In this document: positions 1 to 7,928 of the stretch, one piece after another
How the letters are laid out: each line of letters opens with the position of its first letter
How positions within the stretch are numbered: position 1 is the stretch's first letter
Source of the DNA: an uncultured Ignavibacteriota bacterium
GTDB lineage: Bacteria; Bacteroidota; Ignavibacteria; UBA10030; UBA8401
DNA: 40,706 bases
Assembly (NCBI GenBank): GCA_903861125.1
Contig: CAIOTF010000020.1
Location: forward strand, 1-40,706
Direction of reading: 5' to 3'
Translations under genes and position numbers: made by a program
The notes under the pieces: model-generated
What the model was told of the DNA's origin: nothing
The model's input: the letters and a program-made list of their open reading frames with translations, nothing else
Databases searched by the model: none

Positions 1-29
1 CCGAGGGGTCAGACACGCCAATCCGTTCA

Positions 30-1190
30 ATGTTAGACCAGTTAATATTGCTTGGAGCCCAGAAAATGATCGAACAAGGGCTCGAAGCAGAGTTGCAAGA
101 GTATCTGGGACGTCAAAAATACGAGCGACAAGAAAACGATACGAAGAAACAGTATCGTAACGGATATTCCAAAGAACGCACGGTAACTGCGTCAATCGGG
201 AGCATGTCGGTTCGGACACCCCGACTGCGGGAAAGGTTTGAGTCGCAGATATTAGGCCGGTATCAACGGCTCTCAGGGCAGATGCAAGCGCTTGTTCCGG
301 ATTTGTATCTGCACGGGTTATCATCGGGAGATTTTCAGCAATGCTTCCAAGGGATACTCGGTGATTCAGCACCGCTGTCTCAGACAAGCGTTCTGAGGAT
401 GAAGAAAGACTGGGAAGCTGAATATCAGCTGTGGAAAAAGCGCCGTTTAGAGAAAGAATATCTGTATGTGTGGGCCGATGGAGTATATCCGAAAGCCGGA
501 CCCAAAGACGACTCAATGGCAGTGTTAGTGCTTGTAGGAGTGCGCCGAAATGGGGAAAAAGAGATCCTTGCCCTGGAAGAGGGATACCGTGAAAGCGCAG
601 AGTCATGGAGTGACCTCCTGCGTAATATTAAAAAACGTGGTGTAGAATGGATCGGTATGGTGATTGCTGACGGCGCTCTGGGGTTGTGGAAAGCTCTCAG
701 GAATGTTTTTCCAACAACTAAACGCCAGCGGTGCTGGATTCATAAAATGCGTAATGTGCTGGATAAAGTCTCCGCACGCCATGAGGATGATGTCCGTGAA
801 CTGCTTCGGCAGATGTATCACTCGCATTCGGCTGATCATACGAAAACTCTCATGAAGATATTTAGGCAGAGATATTACACGCTGTATCCTAAAGCGGTGG
901 AATGCTTGGAAGACAACCGTGAGATGCTCTTGACCTATTTTCAGTTCCCGAAGAAGCATTGGAGAAGTATTAAATCCACAAATGTTATTGAATCGATGTT
1001 TTCTACTGTTAAACTTAGAACGAACGCTGCCAGACGTATTCCACGTCGAGACAGTGCATTATATTTAGTGTTCAAACTATTAACGACTTTACAAACACGG
1101 TTGAAGAAACTACACGGTTATAAACTTGTTGCTCAAACAATTGATAGGTTGCATCCAAAGAAACAATCTAAGTTACGGTTAGCGGCTTAA
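30..1190 (+). CDS. IS256-family (mutator-type) transposase, possibly cut at its 5' end by the window
   Basis: DDE transposase that cuts and pastes its own insertion sequence. The acidic triad is visible as D150 (WADGVY), D214 (IADGALGLWKAL) and E321 (NVIESMF), with the family's C235-x2-H238 motif (RCWIHK) between the second and third residues. The order and spacing fit the IS256/mutator family. The 386 aa from ATG 30 are slightly shorter than the usual 390-420 aa. The frame stays open upstream to the window edge, so the true start may lie outside. The gene seems intact from here to its stop. No other insertion-sequence gene is present. The family assignment is secure; whether the element is complete cannot be judged because its left end is outside the window. 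Confidence 0.9.
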   Translation: MLDQLILLGAQKMIEQGLEAELQEYLGRQKYERQENDTKKQYRNGYSKERTVTASIGSMSVRTPRLRERFESQILGRYQRLSGQMQALVPDLYLHGLSSGDFQQCFQGILGDSAPLSQTSVLRMKKDWEAEYQLWKKRRLEKEYLYVWADGVYPKAGPKDDSMAVLVLVGVRRNGEKEILALEEGYRESAESWSDLLRNIKKRGVEWIGMVIADGALGLWKALRNVFPTTKRQRCWIHKMRNVLDKVSARHEDDVRELLRQMYHSHSADHTKTLMKIFRQRYYTLYPKAVECLEDNREMLLTYFQFPKKHWRSIKSTNVIESMFSTVKLRTNAARRIPRRDSALYLVFKLLTTLQTRLKKLHGYKLVAQTIDRLHPKKQSKLRLAA

Positions 1191-1225
1191 AATTATTTAC
1201 ACAACTATTGACTATGTCTCGAGAA
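1191..1225. mobile_element. probable right terminal region of the IS256-family element
   Basis: Directly after the transposase stop comes an AT-rich stretch with TTTACACAACTATTGAC and then TGTCTC. IS256-family ends typically carry a TGTGTAAA-type inverted repeat close to the transposase stop. The left end is not in the window, so neither the repeat pair nor a target duplication can be confirmed. The exact boundary is uncertain by about 10 bases. Confidence 0.45.
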
Positions 1226-1268
1226 AAAATATATTTTACGTAAATAGCTGAATAATAAATTGTTCTAT

Positions 1269-1297
1269 AATGCCGGTCTTATGTCCGGCATTTTTAG
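1269..1297 (+). terminator. intrinsic terminator hairpin
   Basis: An 8-bp perfect stem (AATGCCGG at 1269-1276 and CCGGCATT at 1285-1292) encloses an 8-base loop and is followed by a T run on the plus strand. It lies beyond the insertion-sequence end, so it may have ended a gene that stood upstream before the element inserted. The remaining sequence up to 1430 shows no gene. Confidence 0.65.
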
Positions 1298-1434
1298 TTA
1301 ATGAAACCGTCTGCATGATAGAATGTCCCAAATGAATCAGGTGCAAAAAACTAAATGCGATATAAAAGTCTTGAATTACTCCATACCGTAATAATCATAA
1401 TTATCTGTTATTTATGATAGTATTTTTGAATATG

Positions 1435-1447
1435 ATTCTCAGAGAAT
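1435..1447. promoter_or_regulatory. palindrome upstream of argF, possible operator
   Basis: A perfect inverted repeat (ATTCTC, one centre base, GAGAAT) lies about 60 bases before the argF start in an AT-rich stretch. The position suits an operator, and ArgR-type boxes are AT-rich palindromes of similar size. The match to a published ArgR consensus is only partial, so the regulator is not identified. Confidence 0.3.
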
Positions 1448-1507
1448 AGTCATTATATTTTTTATCATACATCATTCACTTGTCTCTTAAATAGAAGGAG
1501 CCGCTCC

Positions 1508-2434
1508 GTGAAAGCCCACGATTTTCTTACCATCCGCGATATCACCAAAGAAGAAATGCATGAAACATTCGCCATCGCACGCGATATGAAAGCCGACCGT
1601 AGCAAATATGCAGAAGCCTTAAAGGGGAAATCACTGGCACTCATTTTTGAAAAACCATCGCTCCGTACACGAACGTCGTTCGACATCGGCATTCAGCAGC
1701 TCGGCGGATTTTCTCTCTATCTTTCTCCCAATGAGATCAGTCTCGGCAAGCGCGAATCGGTCTATGATGTGGCAAAAAATCTCGAGCGAATGGTGCAGGG
1801 TGTGATGATCAGAACATTCGCACATCAGATCGTTATTGATTTTGCAAAACATGCTTCCATACCGGTGATCAACGGACTGACTGATTATTCGCATCCATGC
1901 CAGGCAATGGCGGATTTCCTGACGATACTGGAAAAGAAAAAGAAATTAGAAGGACTGAAAGTTGCATACGTCGGTGACGGAAATAACGTAGCCCACTCGC
2001 TGATGTTTGCCGGCGCGCGTCTTGGTGTTCATGTTTCGGTTGTATGTCCGCCTGATTTTGAACCGAATGCCGTTGCAATGCAGCAGGCAGTTGAAGATGC
2101 TAAGGCAACCGGTGCTGTTATCGAGATAGTGCACGATCCTGTTGCCGGCGTTAAGAATGCTGACGTAATCTACACCGATACATGGGCATCTATGGGGCAG
2201 GAAAGCGAAGCGGAAGCGCGAAAAAAAATATTCCATCCGTATCAGGTGAACGCAGCGCTGATGTCGCATGCGAAGAGCGATGCCTTGTTCATGCATTGCC
2301 TTCCTGCGCACCGCGGCGACGAAGTGACGGATGAAGTGATCGATTCAAAACAATCGGTGGTATTTGATGAAGCGGAGAATCGTTTGCATGTTCAGAAAGC
2401 GATCATGTATCAGTTGATGAAAAATGTGAAATAA
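1508..2434 (+). CDS. argF: ornithine carbamoyltransferase
   Basis: Transfers the carbamoyl group between carbamoyl phosphate and ornithine, giving citrulline and phosphate; the reverse (phosphorolysis of citrulline) is also possible. The carbamoyl-phosphate site SLRTR is at residues 51-55 and HPCQ at 129-132. The ornithine-binding DTWASMG loop is at 223-229 and the HCLPAHRG loop at 262-269. The HCLPAHRG form marks true OTC rather than the N-acetyl- or N-succinylornithine enzymes of many Bacteroidota. Length is normal at 308 aa. The GTG start is supported by AAGGAG seven bases upstream. The stop touches the start of carbamate kinase (ATAATGA), so the two are translationally coupled. That coupling, with ornithine aminotransferase downstream, favours a catabolic role, but an anabolic one is not excluded. 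Confidence 0.93.
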   Translation: MKAHDFLTIRDITKEEMHETFAIARDMKADRSKYAEALKGKSLALIFEKPSLRTRTSFDIGIQQLGGFSLYLSPNEISLGKRESVYDVAKNLERMVQGVMIRTFAHQIVIDFAKHASIPVINGLTDYSHPCQAMADFLTILEKKKKLEGLKVAYVGDGNNVAHSLMFAGARLGVHVSVVCPPDFEPNAVAMQQAVEDAKATGAVIEIVHDPVAGVKNADVIYTDTWASMGQESEAEARKKIFHPYQVNAALMSHAKSDALFMHCLPAHRGDEVTDEVIDSKQSVVFDEAENRLHVQKAIMYQLMKNVK

Positions 2435-3375
2435 TGACAAAAACTGCACTCATAGCGATCGGCGGAAATTCTCTTATCCGTGCCGGTGAACGCGGAACAA
2501 TTGATGAGCAATTGAAAAATGCACACGCCACGGCACGCTGCATTGTACAAATGGTTGCACACGGTTGGCGCATCGTCATCACACATGGCAACGGACCGCA
2601 GGTCGGCGCCGCGCTGCTGCGCTCGGAGCGTGCGGCCGGAGAAGTGTATACGCATCCGCTTGATGTCTGTGTTGCCACAACGCAAAGCGAGATCGGCTAC
2701 ATTATCCAGCGGGCAATGGAATTTGAACTTCGCGAAATAGGTTTACTGACGCCTGTAATGACCGTGCTGACGCAGGTAAAAGTGGATGAAAATGATCCGG
2801 CGTTTAAAAATCCTACAAAACCGATCGGTCCGTTTTATTCAAAGGCGGAAGCGGAACAAAAACAGCGAACACTCGGCTGGCACATTATTGAAGATGCCGC
2901 GCGTGGATACCGTCGTGTTGTTCCATCGCCGGAACCGGTGGAAGTTTTCGAGCAGGAGATTATCAGAAAGATACTCGACTTGAATATGATCGTCATCGCT
3001 GTCGGCGGAGGCGGAATTCCGGTGATTGAACGCGACAAGTATCTGGTGCTTGGCAGGGAAGCGGTGATCGATAAGGACCGTGCCTCAGCGCTTCTTGCAA
3101 CGGGACTTGGGGCAGATTTGTTTGTGATAAGCACTGATGCGGAAAAAGTGTTCATCGATTTTAAGAAGCCATCCCAACGTGGTATTGATAAAATCACAGC
3201 TGATGAATTACAGAAATATTACGACGAGGGTCAATTCCCGGCCGGCAGCATGGGACCAAAGGTGCAGTCTGCGATCCGGTATCTGCGCAACGGCGGAAAA
3301 GAGGTCATCATCACCTCATACGAATTTTTAATTGATGCGTTGGACGGCAAAGCGGGTACGCATATTGTTCCATAA
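2434..3375 (+). CDS. arcC: carbamate kinase
   Basis: Catalyses carbamoyl phosphate + ADP = carbamate + ATP, normally the ATP-yielding last step of arginine or citrulline fermentation. Family marks are the N-terminal AIGGNSL, HGNGPQVGAAL at residues 51-61, the VGGGGIPVIE loop, EAVIDKDRASALLA and the C-terminal GSMGPKVQSA segment. Length of 313 aa is typical. Its ATG overlaps the last base of argF, which implies coupled translation. No arginine deiminase or arginine/ornithine antiporter gene follows, unlike a classical arc operon. Citrulline or carbamoylated amino acids may therefore be the direct source. Running the enzyme backwards to supply carbamoyl phosphate is an alternative, since no carbamoyl-phosphate synthetase is seen in the window. 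Confidence 0.94.
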   Translation: MTKTALIAIGGNSLIRAGERGTIDEQLKNAHATARCIVQMVAHGWRIVITHGNGPQVGAALLRSERAAGEVYTHPLDVCVATTQSEIGYIIQRAMEFELREIGLLTPVMTVLTQVKVDENDPAFKNPTKPIGPFYSKAEAEQKQRTLGWHIIEDAARGYRRVVPSPEPVEVFEQEIIRKILDLNMIVIAVGGGGIPVIERDKYLVLGREAVIDKDRASALLATGLGADLFVISTDAEKVFIDFKKPSQRGIDKITADELQKYYDEGQFPAGSMGPKVQSAIRYLRNGGKEVIITSYEFLIDALDGKAGTHIVP

Positions 3376-3396
3376 CATTTTAAGAGTGAGCAAAGC

Positions 3397-4314
3397 ATGA
3401 AATTACAGCATGTCATTGAATCGCAGCAGTTCACTGTTCCGTTGCTGATGGAACTCTTTGACCGGACTCGCCGCATGGAAAAGATCGTCGCCCGCGGCGG
3501 TACGCAGGACTATGAACACAAGGTGATGGCGACATTATTCTATAAATCGTCTACGCGGACCAGATTTTCGTTCGAGTCCGCAATGTACCGTCTTGGCGGC
3601 CGGGTATTATCTACGGAAAACGGAAAGGAATTCTCTTCGGAAATAAAGGGTGAATCGCTGGAAGATACCATCCGCATCATTGCCAATTATTCCGATGTGA
3701 TCGTTCTGCGTCATACGGAAGAAGGGGCTGCAAAACGTGCCGCACTCATATCACCGGTTCCGATCATCAATGCCGGCGAAGGAAATGGCGGCCAGCATCC
3801 GACCCAGGCGCTTCTCGATCTTTATACGATCTATAATGAGTGTAAAACGATCAACGGATTGTCGGTGGCACTGATCGGGGCGCTCGATAACGGACGGACG
3901 GTCCGTTCTCTGACCTATCTCCTCAGCAAATTCGACCGGATCAAATTTTATTTTATTGCGCCGCCGGAGATGCAAGTGAAACCGGATATTCTTGCCTATC
4001 TGGATAAATACCGGGTCCACTATGAACTTGCCGCCGATCCTGAAAAAATAATTTCGCAGGTTGATGTTGTTTACCAGACGCGCATCGATCGTGAACGTCT
4101 GAAACGGAGCGATATCGACCTTTCAGCATATAATATTGATGCAAGTGTTCTTAAAAAAATGAAATCAAATGCCATCATCATGCATCCATTACCCCGGTCG
4201 GTCGAGATCGATCAAACGATCGATGATGATCCGCGCGCGGTCTATTTCCGCCAGTCACGAAACGGTCTGTTCGTACGTATGGCATTGCTGACAATTTTGT
4301 TCGACAAGGAATAG
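3397..4314 (+). CDS. pyrB: aspartate carbamoyltransferase, catalytic chain
   Basis: Carbamoylates aspartate to N-carbamoyl-aspartate in the pyrimidine pathway, or the reverse. The active-site set is complete and falls at almost the same numbers as in the E. coli chain: STRT 52-55, K84, R105, H134, Q137, R167 and R229, plus HPLPR at 263-267. At 305 aa it is a plain catalytic chain with no regulatory (PyrI) or dihydroorotase partner nearby. It lies 21 bases after arcC in the same direction. Finding it between carbamate kinase and ornithine aminotransferase, away from other pyr genes, is unusual and suggests that the cluster shares a carbamoyl-phosphate pool. The intact active site argues for real ATCase chemistry rather than a drifted paralogue. 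Confidence 0.85.
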   Translation: MKLQHVIESQQFTVPLLMELFDRTRRMEKIVARGGTQDYEHKVMATLFYKSSTRTRFSFESAMYRLGGRVLSTENGKEFSSEIKGESLEDTIRIIANYSDVIVLRHTEEGAAKRAALISPVPIINAGEGNGGQHPTQALLDLYTIYNECKTINGLSVALIGALDNGRTVRSLTYLLSKFDRIKFYFIAPPEMQVKPDILAYLDKYRVHYELAADPEKIISQVDVVYQTRIDRERLKRSDIDLSAYNIDASVLKKMKSNAIIMHPLPRSVEIDQTIDDDPRAVYFRQSRNGLFVRMALLTILFDKE

Positions 4315-4414
4315 ACCAATGGCCCTTATTGTATACTTCTTAAACTTGTTGTGACGCCTCTCTTCTTCGTCCATTCATTTCACTAAAACATTTATTTCTC
4401 AATGGGGATTGAAC

Positions 4415-5611
4415 ATGAAAACGCAAGAATATATTGCGCTCGAAGAACAGTACGGTGCGCATAATTATCATCCACTCGATGTCGTCATTCAAAAAGCGGA
4501 AGGGGTTTGGGTCACCGATGTTGAAGGAAACCGGTTTCTCGACTGCCTCGCCGCTTATTCCGCCGTTAACCAAGGACATTGTCATCCTGCTATCCGGAAA
4601 GCATTTATTGAACAGGCGGACAAAGTAACGCTCACCAGCCGCGCATTCCGTAATGACCAGTTGCCGCTACTGTATAAAGCGCTCCACGATATGACCGGTT
4701 TCGAAATGTCGCTGCCGATGAATTCCGGTGCCGAAGCAGTGGAGACCGCTGTGAAGGCTGCGCGCAAATGGGGATATAAAGTAAAAGGTATTCCGGAAGG
4801 AAAGGCAGAGATCATCTGCGCAACGGATAATTTTCACGGCCGCACTACAACCATCGTCAGTTTCTCTACCGACGCACAATACCGTGACGGATTCGGTCCG
4901 TTCACTCCGGGATTTCCGATCGTAAAATACGGCGACATCAATTCGCTGAAGGCTGCCATCAATCCGAACACAGCGGCATTTCTCGTCGAACCGATCCAGG
5001 GCGAAGCGGGTATTGTTGTTCCGCCGGAAGGATATTTAAAGGAAGCGGCCCGTCTCTGCAAAGAGAATAACGTGCTGCTGATCTGCGACGAAATTCAAGC
5101 CGGACTCGGCCGGAGCGGAAAGATGTTCGCGTTTGAATATGACAATATCCGTCCGGATATGGTCATTATCGGTAAAGCGTTAAGCGGCGGATTTTATCCC
5201 GTCTCTGCTGTCCTTTCGTCCAAAGAAGTGCTTGGCGTATTTAAACCGGGAGATCACGGCTCCACATTTGGCGGCAATCCTCTCGCGGCGGCGGTTGCAT
5301 GCGCTGCGCTGAAGGTGCTGAAGGATGAAAAACTGATTGAGCGTTCGTTCGAACTCGGAAATTATTTTATGGGAAAACTGAGAGCGATCAAAAGCAAACA
5401 CATTGCAGAGGTCCGAGGCCGTGGTTTATGGATCGGATTTGTACTCGATACAAAAGCGCGTCCTTATTGCGAACGGCTGATGAAAGAAGGAATTCTGTGC
5501 AAAGAAACACATGAGAATGTCATCCGTTTTGCACCGCCGCTAGTGATTACGAAGGAAGAGATCGACTGGGCATGCGAACGGATCGAGCGTGTGGTATTGT
5601 CGCTGGATTGA
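4415..5611 (+). CDS. rocD: ornithine aminotransferase (class-III PLP enzyme)
   Basis: Moves the delta-amino group of ornithine to 2-oxoglutarate, giving glutamate-5-semialdehyde and glutamate. Class-III marks are MNSGAEAVETAVK, the PLP-contacting LICDEIQAGLGRSG, the Schiff-base lysine near residue 254 (IIGKALSGGFYPVSAV) and GSTFGGNPLAAAVA. Overall similarity is closest to the RocD/OAT group rather than acetylornithine aminotransferase. I chose ATG 4415 because GGGGA lies six bases upstream; the TTG at 4409 would sit on the ribosome site. Length is 398 aa. The gap of about 100 bases after pyrB may hold its own promoter. With OTC and carbamate kinase it forms a route from citrulline to glutamate semialdehyde plus ATP. 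Confidence 0.88.
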   Translation: MKTQEYIALEEQYGAHNYHPLDVVIQKAEGVWVTDVEGNRFLDCLAAYSAVNQGHCHPAIRKAFIEQADKVTLTSRAFRNDQLPLLYKALHDMTGFEMSLPMNSGAEAVETAVKAARKWGYKVKGIPEGKAEIICATDNFHGRTTTIVSFSTDAQYRDGFGPFTPGFPIVKYGDINSLKAAINPNTAAFLVEPIQGEAGIVVPPEGYLKEAARLCKENNVLLICDEIQAGLGRSGKMFAFEYDNIRPDMVIIGKALSGGFYPVSAVLSSKEVLGVFKPGDHGSTFGGNPLAAAVACAALKVLKDEKLIERSFELGNYFMGKLRAIKSKHIAEVRGRGLWIGFVLDTKARPYCERLMKEGILCKETHENVIRFAPPLVITKEEIDWACERIERVVLSLD

Positions 5612-5741
5612 ACCTTATACTGTAGAACATTCAACTTTTAGTTGTTTCACGGGAAAAAATGGTCACGCGTTGAAGCATGGATAAAGTGGCCTCTTTTTAT
5701 AAAATATTTTATAATCAAATTTTAACTTGAAAGAATATCAT

Positions 5742-7079
5742 ATGTCAAACACTAAACCAATTATTACACTTATTATCGGAGCAGCCGGCAGAGATTTCCA
5801 CAATTTTAATATGATCTACCGCGATAACCCGCCATATAATGTTGTTGCGTTTACGGCAGCGCAAATTCCGGATATTGCCGGACGTAAATATCCGGCCGCA
5901 CTTGCCGGATCGTTGTATCCTAAAGGGATCCCGATTTTCGAGGAGAAGAATCTTGAAGAACTGATCGCAAAATATTCAGTTCAGGAAGTTGTTTTCTCCT
6001 ACAGCGATGTAACCTATCGGCATGTTATGAGCATTGGTTCACGCGTTACGGCCGCCGGTGCCGATTTCAAGATCCTGAGTGCGGGCAGGACTATGATCAA
6101 AAGCAAAAAGCCTGTTATTTCGGTCTGTGCTGTGCGAACCGGAAGCGGCAAGAGTCAAACAACACGGAAAGTGTCCGCTATTCTTCAGGGTATGGGATAT
6201 AAAGTTGCTGCTGTGCGGCATCCGATGCCCTACGGCGATCTGGAAAAACAAAAAGTACAGCGCTTTGCAACCGTTGCCGATCTGAAGAAACATAATTGTA
6301 CTATAGAAGAAATGGAAGAGTATGAACCGCATATTTCAAGCGGAACGATCATCTATTCCGGTGTTGACTATGCGGCAATTCTTACACAAGCCGAGAAGGA
6401 AGCCGATGTCGTTCTGTGGGACGGCGGCAATAACGATCTTCCGTTCTATGCACCGGACATGCATATCGTAGTTGCCGATCCGCTTCGTGCCGGCAATGAG
6501 TTGACATATTATCCGAGTGAAGCGAATCTTCGCCTGGCCGATGTTGTCATTATCAACAAGATCGATTCGGCTTCGCCGGAATCGGTCAATCTTCTTCGGG
6601 ATAATATCCGTTCAGTGAACACTCATGCACGCATCGTCGATGCTGCATCACCCATCGGTATTGAACACAGTGAAAAAATAATGGGGAAGAGAGTTCTTGT
6701 TATTGAAGATGGTCCGACATTGACGCACGGCGAAATGAAATTTGGTGCCGGCACAGTTGCCGCTAAGAAATACGGCGCTGCGGAGCTTGTCGATCCTCGT
6801 CCGTATGTTACCGGTGAGATCAAAAAAACGTACGACACATATCCGAAGATTGGTATTCTTCTGCCGGCTATGGGATACAGCGATAAGCAGGTGAAAGATC
6901 TTGAAGCAACCATCAACAAGGTGCCGTGCGATGCGGTGATCATCGGAACGCCGATCGATTTAAATCGGATCGTCAAGATAAAAAAGCCGGCATTCCGCGT
7001 GACCTATGAACTGCAGGAGATCGGTGAACCGAACCTTACCACGATCCTGAATGAGTTCGTCGCAAAAATAAAAAAGTAA
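5742..7079 (+). CDS. P-loop NTPase related to cyclic 2,3-diphosphoglycerate synthetase (COG2403 type)
   Basis: The protein has an N-terminal Rossmann-like part (IIGAAGRDFHNFN, then VVAFTAAQIP and the YPAALAGSLYP stretch). A P-loop domain follows, with Walker A RTGSGKSQTTR near residues 131-142, a DGGNND switch-like element and a VIINKID motif typical of SIMIBI-class GTPases and ATPases. This layout matches predicted GTPases annotated as cyclic 2,3-diphosphoglycerate synthetase. Bacterial members have no proven function that I know of. ATG 5742 is preferred to the TTG at 5727; length is 445 aa. It closes the carbamoyl-phosphate cluster and is followed by a strong terminator. Its place suggests a part in making or using an acyl-phosphate or carbamoyl intermediate, but that is inference only. 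Confidence 0.75.
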   Translation: MSNTKPIITLIIGAAGRDFHNFNMIYRDNPPYNVVAFTAAQIPDIAGRKYPAALAGSLYPKGIPIFEEKNLEELIAKYSVQEVVFSYSDVTYRHVMSIGSRVTAAGADFKILSAGRTMIKSKKPVISVCAVRTGSGKSQTTRKVSAILQGMGYKVAAVRHPMPYGDLEKQKVQRFATVADLKKHNCTIEEMEEYEPHISSGTIIYSGVDYAAILTQAEKEADVVLWDGGNNDLPFYAPDMHIVVADPLRAGNELTYYPSEANLRLADVVIINKIDSASPESVNLLRDNIRSVNTHARIVDAASPIGIEHSEKIMGKRVLVIEDGPTLTHGEMKFGAGTVAAKKYGAAELVDPRPYVTGEIKKTYDTYPKIGILLPAMGYSDKQVKDLEATINKVPCDAVIIGTPIDLNRIVKIKKPAFRVTYELQEIGEPNLTTILNEFVAKIKK

Positions 7080-7093
7080 GTGAATAAAAACAG

Positions 7094-7128
7094 AAACGCC
7101 CGTTTCGAATTGTTCGGAACGGGCGTTT
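7094..7128. terminator. bidirectional intrinsic terminator
   Basis: A perfect 11-bp GC-rich stem (AAACGCCCGTT with AACGGGCGTTT) has A and T runs on its two sides. It stands between the plus-strand gene ending at 7079 and the minus-strand gene ending at 7152, so it can serve both. Confidence 0.85.
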
Positions 7129-7151
7129 GTATTTAATTTTCTCTGATGACC

Positions 7152-7586
7152 TTAGAATGTATCCTGATAATTTCTTGTTGTGAACACCCGCACCTGTTTC
7201 CAACGTCCGTTGTGGAACTGATATACTGCCGTCTGCGTTACTGCCCGTGTTACCTTCACCACTCCGCCTACCACCGTTGCATGTGATGCTACGGAAACAA
7301 CCTGCGTCTGCGATGCCGGGAAACCTGCCGGATGTGTTGCCGAATACCGGACAGTATCACTTCCGCTGACGTATGTTCTTGTTGCAAAATTATTGCGGCT
7401 GGCATCGTTGGCCATGTAACCGGAAGCTAATGAAAGACCGGTCTGAGCCAATTGCCCTTCCTGTGCCAATGTAGCCGTTTTTACGGAAGCTTTGAACATC
7501 GATTCGTCGGCATGGTTAAATGCCACCGTATAGAAACCGAATATCAGATACACCCCTGAAAGCATGATGATTTTTGACGAGCCCAT
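7152..7586 (-). CDS. small membrane-anchored or exported protein, pilin-like N-terminus
   Basis: Not assigned to a known family. The 144-aa product starts with a hydrophobic segment (about residues 5-22, IIMLSGVYLIFGFYTVAF). A Ser/Ala/Thr-rich helical stretch and a beta-rich, Thr/Val-rich remainder follow, ending in NYQDTF. One N-terminal hydrophobic helix running into a polar helix is seen in pseudopilins and TadE-like proteins, but no prepilin peptidase site is clear. GAGGA about nine bases before the ATG supports the start. It is a single gene pointing towards the terminator at 7094. A secreted or surface-anchored role is likely; anything more specific would be a guess. Confidence 0.6.
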   Translation of the reverse strand: MGSSKIIMLSGVYLIFGFYTVAFNHADESMFKASVKTATLAQEGQLAQTGLSLASGYMANDASRNNFATRTYVSGSDTVRYSATHPAGFPASQTQVVSVASHATVVGGVVKVTRAVTQTAVYQFHNGRWKQVRVFTTRNYQDTF

Positions 7587-7831
7587 TATCGTGTTCCTCT
7601 ATTTTTGTTAGCTTCACTATATGTATTTACCATCTTCATCTCACTACAAATATACGTTCTATGGATCCGGAAGCAAGTGTTTCAGCGTTAGACTATGTTA
7701 ATAACAACATTAGATGGTTCTCATGCCGTGACAAAATGCACATCATGGAAAATACCATACGTACCTGCTGTATTTTCTGCATGTTGATTCAATAAGAATC
7801 TATTCTGAAAGGGATTGAAAAGATGTATACC
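7587..7831. other. intergenic region, nothing recognised
   Basis: This is the left part of the gap between the divergent genes at 7586 and 7929. It must hold the promoter of the minus-strand gene, but I see no convincing -35/-10 pair, hairpin or repeat. Confidence 0.5.
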
Positions 7832-7860
7832 TTGACAAATCAGACAAAATAGTCTACTTT
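7832..7860 (+). promoter_or_regulatory. candidate promoter of the MDR oxidoreductase gene
   Basis: A perfect TTGACA (7832-7837) is followed after 17 bases by TACTTT (7855-7860), about 70 bases before the start at 7929. The same arrangement, with TTGAAT and TACTTT 17 bases apart, stands before nikR in this window. Confidence 0.5.
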
Positions 7861-7928
7861 GCAATCGCTTAAATCATGATAATTTTTACCCTCTTTCAAA
7901 TGAATATACCAAAAACCACGAGACAGAA

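Noticed and set aside
603-959. 118-aa ORF on the minus strand within the transposase
   Set aside because: It lies opposite the intact transposase, has no ribosome site, and its composition is that of an antisense shadow.
3397-4314. Second carbamoyltransferase as an unknown YgeW-type or succinylornithine enzyme
   Set aside because: The ATCase residues K84, R105, H134, Q137, R167, R229 and the HPLPR loop are all present, which fits true ATCase.
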